Source: Pseudoscleropodium purum
Lineage: Eukaryota; Streptophyta; Bryopsida; Hypnales; Brachytheciaceae
DNA: 64,000 nt
Assembly (NCBI GenBank): GCA_963969395.1
Contig: OZ017799.1
Coordinates: 22,074,501 to 22,138,500 of the forward strand
Reading direction: 5' to 3'
Each line of letters opens with the position of its first letter. Position 1 is the stretch's first letter. A program made the translations under genes and the position numbers. Under the pieces are notes generated by a model. It made no database searches and was not told the origin of the DNA. It saw nothing but the letters and a program-made list of their open reading frames with translations. Below are positions 22,271-34,537 of the stretch, in pieces.

Positions 22271-25200
22271 TCAATAGACGGCCCTCAATGTTTCAGTGGC
22301 AACACCTGCTGCAACCACCAAACGAACCGGGAGTCTGCCCTGGAGACAACGGTCCAAATAGAGTGGCTCCAGGGAAGTGCCATCAAAGAGAAGGTTCACA
22401 CCAGGTAAAGGAACGTCACTGGAATCCTCTTCATCCAGGAGTTTCAGCCTGGATAACCCACTGGAACTGTTGCGCAGGAGAGATTGATTTACATCCTTAT
22501 TCGGTTCGAGTCCTGCAGCATATGCTGAACTAGCTTTGGAGCCGGCCGCTTGATAATCCATGATGAAGTCTCGTAAACGTCGCCGGAGATCATGCATGGC
22601 TTGTCGGTGCACCATGAGAGAAGTCGACGAAAATAGGTGCGACTGGATCACCCCTCGACACACGCTTTTGCATAGCTCTGTATCAAAGAGTGGAACTCCA
22701 AACTCAAGACTTTGAGGAACCCACTCCCTGTTGTTTTCCTTGCCGCCTTGCGAGTATTGGCTATCGGCAGTACCTTCTACTTGTGGGACCTGTACCAATC
22801 GAATGTAACCTGCACAGGTCTGAAGAGCCAGTTCTTTAGTAGCCTGAACGATCGATGGTCGGACGGGCCACTCCAACTTGTCGGAGGACTCACAGAGAGG
22901 GAGGGGAATATTTTTTTCTACAGGCCTTCCAGAGCCTCCAGAATCCAAGTAGGCCGTCGGAAAAGGTTGGATCAGTAAAGCACAATGCTTTAATAAAGCA
23001 TTCACACAATGCAGCAGAATATTCCCTTCTACTAACGTGCCTTCGAATTTGCCTCCAAGACCGTTGACACCAGTACCATCCCAGGTCCACAGAAGAGCTT
23101 TTGCACAACCTGCTAGAGGAGGAGGCAGGATTCTAAACCGCTGACCTTTGATCAACGCAACTGATATGGGCCCTAATCCTGCTGTATGATATAACAAAAG
23201 CTTCATCCAGGGAGAGATGGATGCACGGGATGGAGGACCGAAATGTACAGGGCCGAGACCATCAGGCGAGGAAACAGAAGGAGGCGAAGGCAGTGGAATC
23301 ATGGACACAACCACATCATAATCTCTCCGTAAAACTCGTTGCATCGTCGCTGAGGCGAGGTCTTGCAAGCTTTCTATCCGGATTACATCAACACGGGAAG
23401 TGGGCTTGCGGGACTGCAGATTGTCCTTTGAAGAGATTCTCTCGCCTAGACTGAGAGTGGTGAGAAGATTTGACGAGGTTTCTGCAGTTGCTTTCGCAGT
23501 TTCTGCAGTACTCTCAGCAGCTAAGCGGTGGTCCGCTTCAATATTGTCAGCACTTGGCTGGACCAACTGTCCCAACTGTAGCAGCTCATCTCCGTCTCTA
23601 GGACTGTCGGGCTCTAGCAGGAACCCACTAAAACCACTTGTTTCTTCCTCCTCGACTTCCAAATTGGTGTCTTGAGATCTCAAACATTCTAGAGCATGAC
23701 GAAGGCTAAAGGCATGATCAGCAAATTGTTGCAGCTCTCCTTCCATTTTTGTACCTTCCACTTGTTGAAGATCCTCACACATGTCAGTAACACTAGAATC
23801 CCCAAGCTTTCCAGCCTCATATAGTGTTACCGCATGGCCCTTCAGACCTGCAAATTCAATAAAAGGTGCAAAAAATAATTATTCTTTTTCCTATTGACTT
23901 GGATTACGAGAAGCTTAAATATAAATAATAGCATCGCTTGGATGAAGGTGAGATTCAAACCAGGAGAGAGAGAACCCATCATCAAATAGGACGTAAGGTT
24001 GGCATCCACCATAAAGGCAAACCGCGTCAAGCCAGCGTGACCCTTCATCACGTCTATATCTGATGGCTCTGATGGAGCTCCTCGTGATGGGCTGCTGAAC
24101 GGGCTAATAAGTCGATCGTCCCCAACAACACTTCGAGGAGATTCAGGTATCCCTGTGTCCTGTAAAAAAGAAACTGGGTCGAGGTACTTCTTTGCCCATC
24201 CCAATCGCGAAGCCAAAGCCACTGCATATTGAAGTTGCTCAAGGTTGGCTTGAAGAGTTTGCGCAAGTTCTGCTACAGTTGTTTGCTCACTAGAAGCGAC
24301 AAATACGGAATACAAAAGCCTGAAGATCCATGACGATGATCAGATAAGTCTAGTTCACGCACGTTTCAGCTAACATTAATTGACCGGACTACAGATCCCG
24401 GGCTACCTAGACGTCGAATGATGAGGACACTTGCTGTCTCGTCATTTCGCCTCTAGAAGAGATAACGTTCATCTCTGAAGACAGTAATCCATCTTCCAAA
24501 TCATGTCCTCGTATAAACATGGGGCCTGTGACTCTTGAATTGAGCACTAGAGCCAGAAGAAATTGATTGACAAAGAATCGGCACATGAAAGAATCAGACT
24601 ACTAAACGAAAACTTTCAATTGATTACATGTGAATTTCAACTTCGTGGGATCTGATTTAGCAGAATCTTAGTAGCCCTGTGTGTGCACCACTATAGTTGT
24701 TACAAGCAGTCTCTTGAGAATTTTATCAATAGAAACCAAACGATGCTCAAGAAAAATAAACTCACTCTTCTGTTGGATCCTCATACTGTTGGTTTCGATT
24801 TGAAACAAAACCCTCCAAAGTGGACACTGCAGAATCAGAGAGAGCGTAGATGAGTGATCGAACATATATGCTACTCCAGTCTAACTGAAAAGCCCAAGAA
24901 AACATAGCGGTGAATCATAGCTGTTCACATCAACTCAGTTACAAAGACCACACGCAAGCACATCCCTCTGATATAGCATCTTCATACTCCATGTAGACAT
25001 AACACAGTTCAATATTATACAGTATCAATATTATAAAACTTGCACTTGGAAAAATAAATGATAATCTAATACATCTGGTCAGAAGCAGCTAAAAATGAGA
25101 TAGACTATAAAACTCTGAGAAGCTGCCTGTAAAAAGTCAAAACAGCTCGGGACAGAAAGTCAGAATAACGCATCCAAGCAGCCATACCAGCAGGAACGCC

Positions 25201-27344
25201 ATGAACAATACAAGCCCGGACGAGAGGGAGACAAAGAAGTACCTTGAAAGTGATCGTCCGAATACACTGGAACGTCCAAATAGATCAAGCCTCGTCGATA
25301 AAGGGAACGCACCACATCTATGTCGACTTCACCAACAAGGTTGACACCTTCCTTGCCTAAACGATCGCTATTATTTCCATCTCCTCCACTGATGACAGCC
25401 ATCTCCTCCTCCGACAATTTCTACGCCACGGCATGAAGTACCTCTCAGAGCACCATCGTAGAACTCCAGATAATAGTGCGTTTGTATCTCCTCATGAAAA
25501 GAAAAACTTTGTACCCAAGAGACAAGCTCCAACCAAACTAAGAAACATCATAAGCTAACAGCCAATTTTCAGATATACGTTTCATACTTGAAAGTAGAAG
25601 AAATTGAGGTCCAAGAATGAGATTTTCTCAAAATTTACCCGATATTCATCGGTGGTCAAATTGACAAAACAAACAACCCACCACGGCTCCATGCGGAAGT
25701 CAACTGGTTGCGTCGGCAACATTTCTTTAACTATGGACTTATTGAGCTTCCACATTAACTTCTGAATCAAATCCACAAATAATGTCAGGATAGACATAAT
25801 AATGGTGGTTAGAAAATTTCACTAGAAGAGCATATATATGTGTGTATGTGTGTGTGTACACTACATATGTTAAAGATTGATATTTTGTGAACAGCGAATC
25901 TAGATATAAATCACTAGACAAGACAAACAATACATTGATAATTTGCGCAACGTATGAAAGCAGGAGATAGGTAGTTCCATAACTAAACCTGAACGGCTTT
26001 ACCTTAGCGCGACATTTATTCATTATATCAATAAACTCGTTCCGACCAATACCAGTAAGCCTTAAGATATCTGCTGCCGTAAAGTTGGGAATTGAATCAT
26101 ATGAGTGCTCTGCAAAGAAAGTCAACCTCCGAGTGAATGCTAAATTCTACATCAAATGAGCAATGCAGCTGTCAATAAGCCTCCCTACCAGAACGACTAG
26201 GTGTTTGGCAGTATACTTTTCTATTCTGAACTCTGCTCAAGTGGATGTCATGCATCTATGAACCCGTAGATCTCTACTCTTAAACAGTCCTCAAGGGAAA
26301 GAAATACCAAGAGAGCATCTAATAAATCGGAAGCAAAATGAAGCAAATGACTCCGAGTAGAAGGGACAGATTTAGGGTACAAAACGTACCATTTTTCATC
26401 ACATCATATAGCATTCCGATGTAGTAGCGGAAGGGTGTGATGCGCAGAATTCGGCAGACATTCTCCGATAAGTGGTACGGAAACAACTGATGAAGCCAAA
26501 ACAATCAAACCCGCCCATACTATAAAAATCAGACTCTTCACCTTTATAACTTTGTAATGCGCCTTCTTAACAACTTCAGCCCTAATTCTCCATGCCAAGA
26601 CACAAGTCCGTTTCGATCTGGAGTGAATCATTCAAGCTGAATTCCCTTGTGAGTAGAGTGGACACGTCGACAAACGAAATCAACAAATTGCCCTGAGCCA
26701 TAGCTGCCAAGATTCTTCAGGAATCGAGTGGTGAGTCCATTGGGTCGCTATTACAACTGAGCTAGAATCTCTCCAAGCAACCCTCTCCATTATCCATAAT
26801 ATGAATTTCAAAGAATACGAACCCCAAGATTTTTTCGCAAGTATCGGATGAGGTCGTCATAGTACTCATTTTCTCGGCAAGCATGACTTGCTGCGCACTC
26901 GTTCCACTTCAGACGTTTTTTGATGCAATATTCCTTCACTCTAACGGGCCATCAATAATAAATTACGATTAGTACGTCCTCCAGCACTTAACACTGCTGT
27001 AAGCACCAGTATAATTTTCTAATACTCGCAAATAAGTATGCGGCCACCATACACAATGAATCAACATGATCTCAATCTTCACATCAACAACCAATTGAGA
27101 GACAGCGCAAAAGAAAACCACATTTCCTCGCAGTGATTAAAACTATACACGAATCAATGAAACAACTCAAGGTACTAGGACTAAGCTGGATTGAGATGTA
27201 AGCATAACCTTACCGCTTCTGATACTCATCATTTGAAGGAATCAATGTCAGCTTAAGGCGCTTGGGCAGTTTCTCCCATGGCGTCTCCTCCAAGATCGCT
27301 TTCACTAATATATCCTCCTCTGTTTTTGGTGCCGCATGCTGCAT
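22271..27344 (-). CDS. FAM91 family protein, nine exons, complete
   Basis: FAM91 proteins tether endosome-derived vesicles at the trans-Golgi network; human FAM91A1 works with WDR11 and TBC1D23. The plant role is little known. Minus-strand exons: 27344-27214, 26940-26823, 26486-26390, 26109-26003, 25761-25639, 25420-25243, 24826-24766, 24319-23961 and 23847-22271. Lengths sum to 2751 nt, giving 916 aa plus stop, and every intron is GT-AG with matching phase. Conserved blocks in order are [20 protein letters not shown] (exon 1), [20 protein letters not shown] (exons 1-2), [19 protein letters not shown] (exon 3), [20 protein letters not shown] (exon 4), [10 protein letters not shown] and PWWVVC (exon 5), YEDPTEE (exon 7), and [15 protein letters not shown] opening exon 9. 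The last exon holds most of the C-terminal domain and ends at TGA 22273-22271. Exon 7 is only 61 nt. Family length is about 840-1000 aa. No break was seen. Confidence 0.96.
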
Positions 27345-28040
27345 TTTCGCTCTAGCTTCTTTTCAAGAGTTCTGGATGTCGTTCACACGACGCTTTCATT
27401 CAATCCTCTCTATAAAATACACAAATGCAGAGGGATGTCAAGAATGGCCTCTTGTATCAATATGCTTACACACGATTCAATACAGACACGCCATTCGAAC
27501 ACTCTGAATGATGCACACACCCAACTCATCAACCAAACCTAGAAAATTTATTAAAACTAAAAAATACTAGAATCCAGGTATGAAATCAAATTCAACGTTC
27601 CCTCCAACTCCAAACCACCAGAAAAAGCGCCAAATCAGGAATTCACACGAGGAATTCACCAACCTCGCAAAATTCCACTTTCGCACTTCCTCGATCTCTG
27701 TCGCTCGTCTCGGCCCCTCAAAAAGCACACCAATACACACGGCAGATTCCTGCACGAAAGCTCGAAGAAGACGACAGCAGCTCCCCCTCCCATACAACGG
27801 AACAGAGCTGGAGTAGAAGCGATCAGCAGATCCCTACAACGCGGGAATTGGTGACACCAATAATAAGTGTACAAGGAAACTTACTTGCTAGTAGGGTTGG
27901 CTAGACTTCGGGAGAGAAGAAGTTCCCAAAGAATGTACTCATGCGCGGGAACGCGGTTAGGTCGTGGATTACCGTGCACGTGTAATTAGGACGTCCGGGA
28001 GGCGGGATTTATACAATATGGAGTCGGACTGTGGCTCACA
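27345..28040 (-). promoter_or_regulatory. FAM91 upstream region with a G-box
   Basis: The 600-700 bp before the FAM91 ATG are GC-richer than the intergenic DNA that follows and contain no recognised gene. A palindromic CACGTG (G-box) lies at 27977-27982 in GCACGTGTAA context, which also fits an ABA-response-type core. bZIP or bHLH binding is inference. Confidence 0.5.
27977..27982. promoter_or_regulatory. G-box CACGTG
   Basis: Exact palindromic G-box about 630 bp upstream of the FAM91 start codon. In plants this hexamer binds bHLH (PIF/MYC) and bZIP factors. A single hexamer can occur by chance. Confidence 0.4.
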
Positions 28041-31000
28041 AGCTGCATGGCAGTGTTCATTTTTTGTCAAGCTGCGAAATTTTGGGCTTTCCTGTTGTTT
28101 TTTAATTTGAGGTTTTGGTATGATAATCACCTTCTGGGGGTCAAGAGATGGGCAGATAGCTCAAAGTTAGCTGATGGAATTTGGAAAAAAAAAAGTTGCA
28201 ATTTGAAAACATTGAAAAAAGATCAGTGAAGAAATCTACAAAATTTCTATATAGAGTGAGAGTTAAAGGAAAACAATTACTTGATTTCAAGAAATATCCT
28301 GAACACTAAGATGATCATCATTAAAAAAATTAGATGAAATCTCCAAAATTGAAGGAGTAATGTACAAATGTGTAGACTAAAATTGATTTCCATCCAAAAT
28401 TGGCTATAAGTATGGATTTTGTTGTGAGAGAATTTTTTTGTAGTTCCAAAGACACACATAGCATAAGTGAGATTTCTCATTACTAGTTACAACTAGAAAT
28501 ATTTCCATTGGCTTTCTTTCATTTTCCTAATAATCATAATTCTATATGTTTATCTTGATTTTGCAACTACAATCACCCATCTAAGATAACTTACGTTTAA
28601 ATAATTATTTGAATGCTTCATACTATAGTCTTTTACCTTGTGATAAGTCCACAAAAGCTCATAGGAAAAAATCCAACCTCAAGCCTTCAATGCAATATTG
28701 CATTGTATAACCAAAAGCACTTAGTCAATTCCACTATTGAGGATAATTGGCCGTGAATTGTGAACGAAGCCATGGAGAAGTTGCTTCTCTAGTTGTGTTT
28801 GATCTTAAGTAATAAATTCCAAAAAACAAAAATGCCCAAAGTTGCATGTGCATGTAAGTGGCCACCACTCTCCATGCTTGCACACCTAACAAAAATGAGA
28901 GTTTCATGACACCATAAAAATTATTAACACCTTGTAGTTGTAGAACCTTCTTCTTGTGAAATCACTTCTTCATAAAAACGATTCTACATCTATTTATCAA
29001 TGTGTAGGAACTCCTTTCTACTCCAAAATGTGTCCTTTCATTACTTTGCAATCACTACTCCAACACTTCTTATTTCCAATTCAATGCAAAATGATAATCA
29101 TTACAAAAATCTCTTCTTTCAAAATTCAAAATCACTCTTATAAAAGCCTAAGAAGAAAAGTTTGCTCCATCGCCAAACCATAATCTAAACAAGATTAATC
29201 AAATAACAACATCAAACACGAAAGGAAACAAACTTAGAGTTGTTTTGAATTGTGAAACATCATTTTTGTTGAATGCATCCCTTCGAGGCCTTTGTTCACA
29301 CTTTGTTATAAGGCAAAAAACACCAAACAACAACCAATCAACCAAAAGTCAAAACCTAAATGGACATTTGATCAACCAAAATATGGTTTGGGTTAGAGTT
29401 CTTCTAGTCTTGTGGTCTTTTCAACTTAGTGGAAATTGCAAGAAATAGAGGCTCTTCACTGACAAAGCAATGTAGCAAGCACAACTCAAATACAAGGCAA
29501 AAGTTCACCAAATTTACTAAAGAATTTTCACTCTCTTTGAAAGTTTATTAAATATATCATTGACCTCAAGGAGTGCCAATTTCCCTACCACTATTCTCCT
29601 TAATATTTAAGACTATGTAATCAAATTTAGAAAATTTGAATTTATATTTGGAATAAAGAGACTTTAAATTTTGAAGAGAAGTCAAAAAATACAACCAAAC
29701 CAATACCAAATACAAAGTGGATTTTATATTTATTTACCATCCATCTTCACGTGGTGAAAAGACCACAATACCAAATAAATTTTAGTCCCTAGGGACAAAA
29801 GCTCATCTACTCTCTATGGACTCATAGGAGAAAACTCTACATTTTTTATCTTAGTAGATAAATGTAAGAATTTGTCGCTTATTTTGAAGTTGTTTAATTT
29901 TTAATTTCTCAACCTTTTTATAGTTGGACTAGAGTCTTTGATTCAAAATGTGAATTCAAAACCAATTTGAAAACCACCCATCTAGATTCTTATTTAAAAT
30001 GCACAACTTCTACATGTGAGAGCCTAAAGATGATTTCATGTATACTTATTCCTGATACTCTCAAAATTCATAATTTTTCATCAAGAGTCCAAAAAATGCA
30101 TTCTAAAAGAATCTAGAATCCCGTTTCAATTACTAACAAAATTTGCCAACAAAAACATTTGTAGTTTAACCATAGGAACTATGCCCCAATTCTTTTGGAA
30201 TGTGCTAAGGTATTATTACCTTAGTAAACACCCTAAAATGTAGGATTTTTTTCACTGCATCAATCTATCTAATGTGCTTACAAGAATATATGGAAGAAAT
30301 CTTCAATATTTAATGAGAATAATGCAAATAAAAAGATGAAGAATATTATCTATCTAAAAATGTCTACATGGTGGATTTTGTTGTTGCTACTACTCTTGGT
30401 GGTGGATAATGTAGTTCGGGTGGAGTAGAGCACACATTTTCAGTTTTTCACTTAGTAAAGTATGATCTCAAAAGAATAACTTAACTTAGAGCCACTTCAC
30501 ATTAACTAAGGCTAAAGGTCAAGAAGCCATGGATTTCTACCAATCACATTTCAAGAAACCAAGGGTTTAGTGTCTCAATCCTTCACACTAAAAGGCCAAC
30601 CCAAAGGATGTCACTTCCCAATTGCTTGCATAGAAAGAAAATTGCCCACAAAGTGACAGATTTTCAAAGGAAGTTTGGTTAGCCAAACTATGATCAAGAA
30701 CCCGTCGAGTTTGACTATTTATTACTTATTTCCTTGGATTCTCAACAAAGTTTGGCCATTCAATTCCACAGTCTCTTGATTTAGATGACCACAGTGTAAA
30801 ATAGCCCTTACTTCTCTTCTATAGCTTGCATGACATGTAGGCTTAACTCCTTAGTGCCTAGAGCAAATTAAGTGAAATGGAGACCTTTTCGACTTCAATC
30901 CGCTCAAGCTTTCTCCTAAGAAAAGATCCATATAAACCAACCATACTAATTGGTAGTCAAGAGAGACCCAAAGGTGTGGAAAAAAGAACACATCTTTTGA

Positions 31001-31890
31001 CCATACTACTCAAAAGATTATAGTAGTCAAAGTAGTCAAACAAGAACATTTTTTAAAATGGGGAGGCTAGATTTTGGCCTCTAGGGCACTCAAGGGTTAA
31101 GTTCACTAAGTCTGGAAGTTTCCTAAACAAATTGAAGGTTTCCAAGTGGTGTGTTAATCCTACATTTTAATCCAATAATGCTCAGAAAATGGCACCAAGA
31201 AACTGATGGGATGAGGGAAGGGTCCCAAAGCTAGGGACTTACTTGGACTAGGATTTATTTTTTGAGTGATTTTTTGCTAGAAAGAGATCAAATTTTTTCA
31301 AGGAATATTTAGGCAAGATATTCTTGCTCTGACAATGGATATAATTGCAAAATACTAACAATTATTGGGACAGTATTGCTATATTTTGGATGAATGTACA
31401 CTCTTTTTGATGATTAAATAAAATTTCATCCATATATTATAGGTTTTATCCATTTCCATAAATGTAAATAGCTTTCTTACTACATTGAAGATCACTTTCT
31501 GTACTATCTACAATGAATGAAAAAAACCCATAACTTTGACCACCTTCATGCACATTAGAGGAGAATATATATCCACTAGCCTTTGATGATGGACAAAGTA
31601 CCCAAAATGGCATTGGGTGGTGCTAGGTTCCATTTAGAAAGGTGTAAGTGTATAAATTTGTTGAATAAACATTTTTTTGTTTTATTGTGTGAATGGGGTT
31701 CAAATTAGACTCGATTTTAGAAACTCATGGTAATAGAAGCTTAAATGTTGTTGGATTTTGAATATTACCGTGGAATCCCACGAAGTGCAAGAGATTAGTT
31801 ATTAACAGTTTAACCAAGTTTGATTTGAAGGGATGCTTTGGTTGGCATTGTAAGACTAGGAGCTCTTTTTTCTCATTCACTTCTCACTTC
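28041..31890. other. AT-rich intergenic DNA, no gene seen
   Basis: Only short frames without motifs. No terminal repeats or tandem arrays stood out. A single GGGTTAA near 31093 resembles the end of the TTAA elements, but no partner end was found. Confidence 0.5.
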
Positions 31891-31983
31891 AATGTTTAGT
31901 CATGTGTATTTTCCAGTTGAATTGTCGTGTAATGAACCATCCATATAATACAACTTTTAAATATATTGTTGTATTTTGTATGT

Positions 31984-32085
31984 AAGTCCCAATGATTGGG
32001 CAATTGTTGGAATTTAAAGTCCCAGTGATTGGGCAAAGTGTGGTGACTAATTTGATTTTGAAATCCCAGTGATTGGATATAGTTT
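31984..32085. repeat. Short tandem motif TCCCARTGATTGG, three copies
   Basis: TCCCAATGATTGG (about 31987), then TCCCAGTGATTGG (about 32021 and 32064), spaced roughly 34-43 bp. Weaker versions (AGTGATTGGATAA and similar) recur near 32645 and 34824, on both sides of the Tc1 element. Confidence 0.65.
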
Positions 32086-32244
32086 GTGTTGTATAATTTC
32101 CTATAAAAGGAATTCATATTTTTGTGTGCTTAAAGTTGTTGTTGTAATCTAAGTCTAATTATATCATTGTAATTATTTAATTGCTTTAGCAATGTGTGAT
32201 TTCATAGCAACTTGAAGCATTTGTTGAATAGAAGTTAATTTGTA

Positions 32245-32785
32245 GCTTAAAGCAATTAGATGGGATGTCTACTGCTAGCTAGTTGAGCCAGTTTGTGTCC
32301 ACTTAAGCGATGGTACTATTGTGCAAGTGTTGTCCACTTAAGCGATTTATATTAAATCTATGGTCTGATAGTCGGCTTTAAGCATATGAATTGAATAAGA
32401 TTCATGGCTTCAAGCTGGATGATTTGTAAGTGTTTTTGGAGTGTGCTTAAGTTGATCAATGAGTGATATATGCTTAAGCAATTGTAATGAATCTATTATT
32501 GAGAGATTGCTTTAAAGCATTTCAACTAAATTATATTGTGGCTAGAAGCCTAGTAGTATCTAAGTGAGAAAATATATTTGGATTATAAATTTGTTGTGTA
32601 AAAATCTCAAAGATTGGGTGACTATATGAATTAGTGTAGATCTAGTGATTGGATAATTGGGATATGAATTATAGCTTGAAGATGTGTTAGAAGCATAAGA
32701 GTGAATTTAATTGGATTAAGGAATGTGTGAATGAGAATTTGTATAGCTTACAACCTTGTGATGTGAATGCTTAAAGCAATTAGAT
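32245..32785. repeat. Repeated 17-mer GCTTAAAGCAATTAGAT in the DNA hosting the Tc1 element
   Basis: An identical 17-nt string occurs at 32245-32261 and 32769-32785. Shorter GCTTTAAGCAA/TTAAGCG motifs are scattered from about 32170 to 34740, on both sides of the Tc1 insertion. This suggests the element landed inside an older repeat of unknown type. Confidence 0.5.
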
Positions 32786-32812
32786 AGTTTTACAATGAAC
32801 TAAGTGAATGTA

Positions 32813-33387
32813 CAATGGGGTACCAATCAAAATGTCGCTTTCGAATTTGCAATGAGAAAAATTTCAGTATTTCCAACTTTGAAAGCCTCCCAAGAGCTCA
32901 AAAATTAGTATTTTACCAAAAAAATTTTACCAAAAAATTTTCTTTAAGTTAATTATATGTATGAAAAATTTCAAGGCCAAATGATTTACTGAAAAAATTT
33001 TATTCAAAATCTACCAACATTGGTAGCTGTGGAAATTTTTTCACTGCTGCCAACTTTGACAGCCTCCCAAAGATTGAATTATTTTTTTTTTGCTATGATA
33101 TTCTTGGAAAAAAAAACTCTTTATGTTAATAGCATATGATAAAAATTTCAAGGCCAAAAGATTGATACAAAAAAAGATATCAACAATCTACCAACATGTG
33201 TCATTTTGAGAAACAATTGTAAAAACTGTTTCACTACTTCAACTTTGACACCCTCCCAAGGGCTGAAAAATTGCTTATTTACCATGAAATTTTTGGCACA
33301 ACATTCTCTTTATGACGAAAACATTCATGCCAAATTTCAAGGTCAAAAAATTTATACAAAAAAAAATATTTACAATCTACCAATGTG
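32813..33387 (+). repeat. Left TIR of the Tc1 element, built of three sub-repeats
   Basis: The phrase CAACTTTGA followed by a variant of AGCCTCCCAA occurs at 32874, 33051 and 33240, spaced 177 and 189 bp. Each is followed by an AT-rich stretch containing ATTTCAAGG(C/T)CAAA and then a variant of CAATCTACCAA. The TIR is thus itself a diverged direct-repeat array. Confidence 0.85.
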
Positions 33388-33487
33388 TGTAGTTGTGAGA
33401 TACCTTTTATTAAAGACATTGAAATTGTTGAAGTATGCTTCTAGATTGAAATTCTTTAGATGATGCAATCTCTAATCATAACTTTTA

Positions 33488-33967
33488 GTTCCAACTTTTA
33501 AGAGTGGGAGAACTTCTTTGATGATTTGGGGTGCATTTGCTGGAGAGCAAAAGTCACAACTTGTTTTTATGCCTAAACATAGACGTTCTGCTAAGGATTT
33601 TGTTGAAGTGGTCTACAATGTCAAGTTGCTTCATTTTATGAGTAGACTGCCACACGGATTGCTCATGGAAGATGGCGCACCTGTCCATCATAGCAAAGTA
33701 TGTGAAGAATGGAGACAAACACACCTTTTGGAGAAGCTCGATTGGTCTCCAAATTCTCCCAATCTCAATCCAATTGAGAACCTTTGGAAGGTTTTGAAAG
33801 ATACTATGCAACATGGCCCAATATGTCCAAAAAATTTAGATGACTTGAAGGTAGTTATTGAAAGAGACTGGAAGTTAATCAATGGTACAAAGCTCCTTTA
33901 ACTATGTCATTCTATGCCCTCTAGGTTACAAGCAATGATTGAGGCAAATGGAGGACATACACATTGA
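33488..33967 (+). pseudogene. Truncated Tc1 (DD34E) transposase with an in-frame stop
   Basis: The frame opens around 33488 with PTFKSGRTSLMIWGAF, typical of the mid-transposase region. It continues to the second catalytic Asp in MEDGAPVHH and the catalytic Glu in NLNPIENLW. Exactly 34 residues separate the two, the Tc1 DD34E spacing. The N-terminal DNA-binding domain and first catalytic Asp are absent. A TAA at 33899-33901 interrupts the frame; the conserved tail (SMPSRLQAMIEANGGH) follows in the same frame up to TGA at 33965-33967. The stop is therefore a later point mutation. The gene cannot give active enzyme. Confidence 0.9.
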
Positions 33968-34535
33968 TAGATTGTAAATATTATTTTTTGGTATAAATTT
34001 TTTGACCTTGAATTTTGGCATGAATGTTGTTATCATAAAGAGCATGTTGTGCCAAAAATTTCATGGTAAATAAGCAATTTTTCAGCCCTTGGGAGGGTGT
34101 CAAAGTTGAAGTAGTGAAACGGTTTTCACAATTGTTTCTCAAAACAACACATGTTGGTATATTGTTGATATCTTTTTTTGTATTAATCTTTTGGCCTTGA
34201 AATTTTTATCATGTGTTATTAACATAAAGAGGTTTTTATTACAAAAATTTCATGGCAAAAAAAAAATAATTCAATCTTTGGGAGGCTATCAAAGTTGGCA
34301 GCAGTGAAAAAATTTCCACAGCTGCCAATGTTGGTAGATTTTGAATAACGTTTTTTCGGTGAATCTTTTGGCCTTGAAATTTTTTATGCATATAATTAAC
34401 TTAAAGATTATTTTTTGGTAAAAATTTTGTGGTAAAATACTAATTTTTGAGCTCTCGGGAGGCTTTCAAAGTTGGCAGTACTGAAATTTTTCTCACTACG
34501 AATTTGAAAACGACATTTTGATTGGTACCCCACTG
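33960..34535 (-). repeat. Right TIR of the Tc1 element
   Basis: Inverted copy of 32813-33387 with the same three sub-repeats; GGGAGG(C/G)T followed by CAAAGTTG recurs near 34093, 34281 and 34460. The two arms have diverged by scattered substitutions and small indels. The inner end overlaps the last codons of the transposase remnant. Confidence 0.85.
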
Positions 34536-34537
34536 TA

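Larger units (their letters stand above)
32813..34535 (+). mobile_element. Tc1-type transposon with long terminal inverted repeats
   Basis: The ends read CAATGGGGTACCAATC and, in reverse complement, CAGTGGGGTACCAATC. Each is flanked by TA (32811-32812 and 34536-34537), the Tc1/mariner target duplication. The terminal inverted repeats are about 575 bp each (32813-33387 and 33960-34535), leaving only about 570 bp of unique core. The core encodes the C-terminal part of a transposase (separate entry). Total length is 1723 bp. The N-terminal half of the transposase is missing, so the copy is not autonomous. Confidence 0.92.

Noticed and set aside
31086..31102. CAAGGGTTAA, possibly the right end of another TTAA element
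   Set aside because: No CCC-ended partner at the expected distance and no interior similarity to subfamilies A or B.
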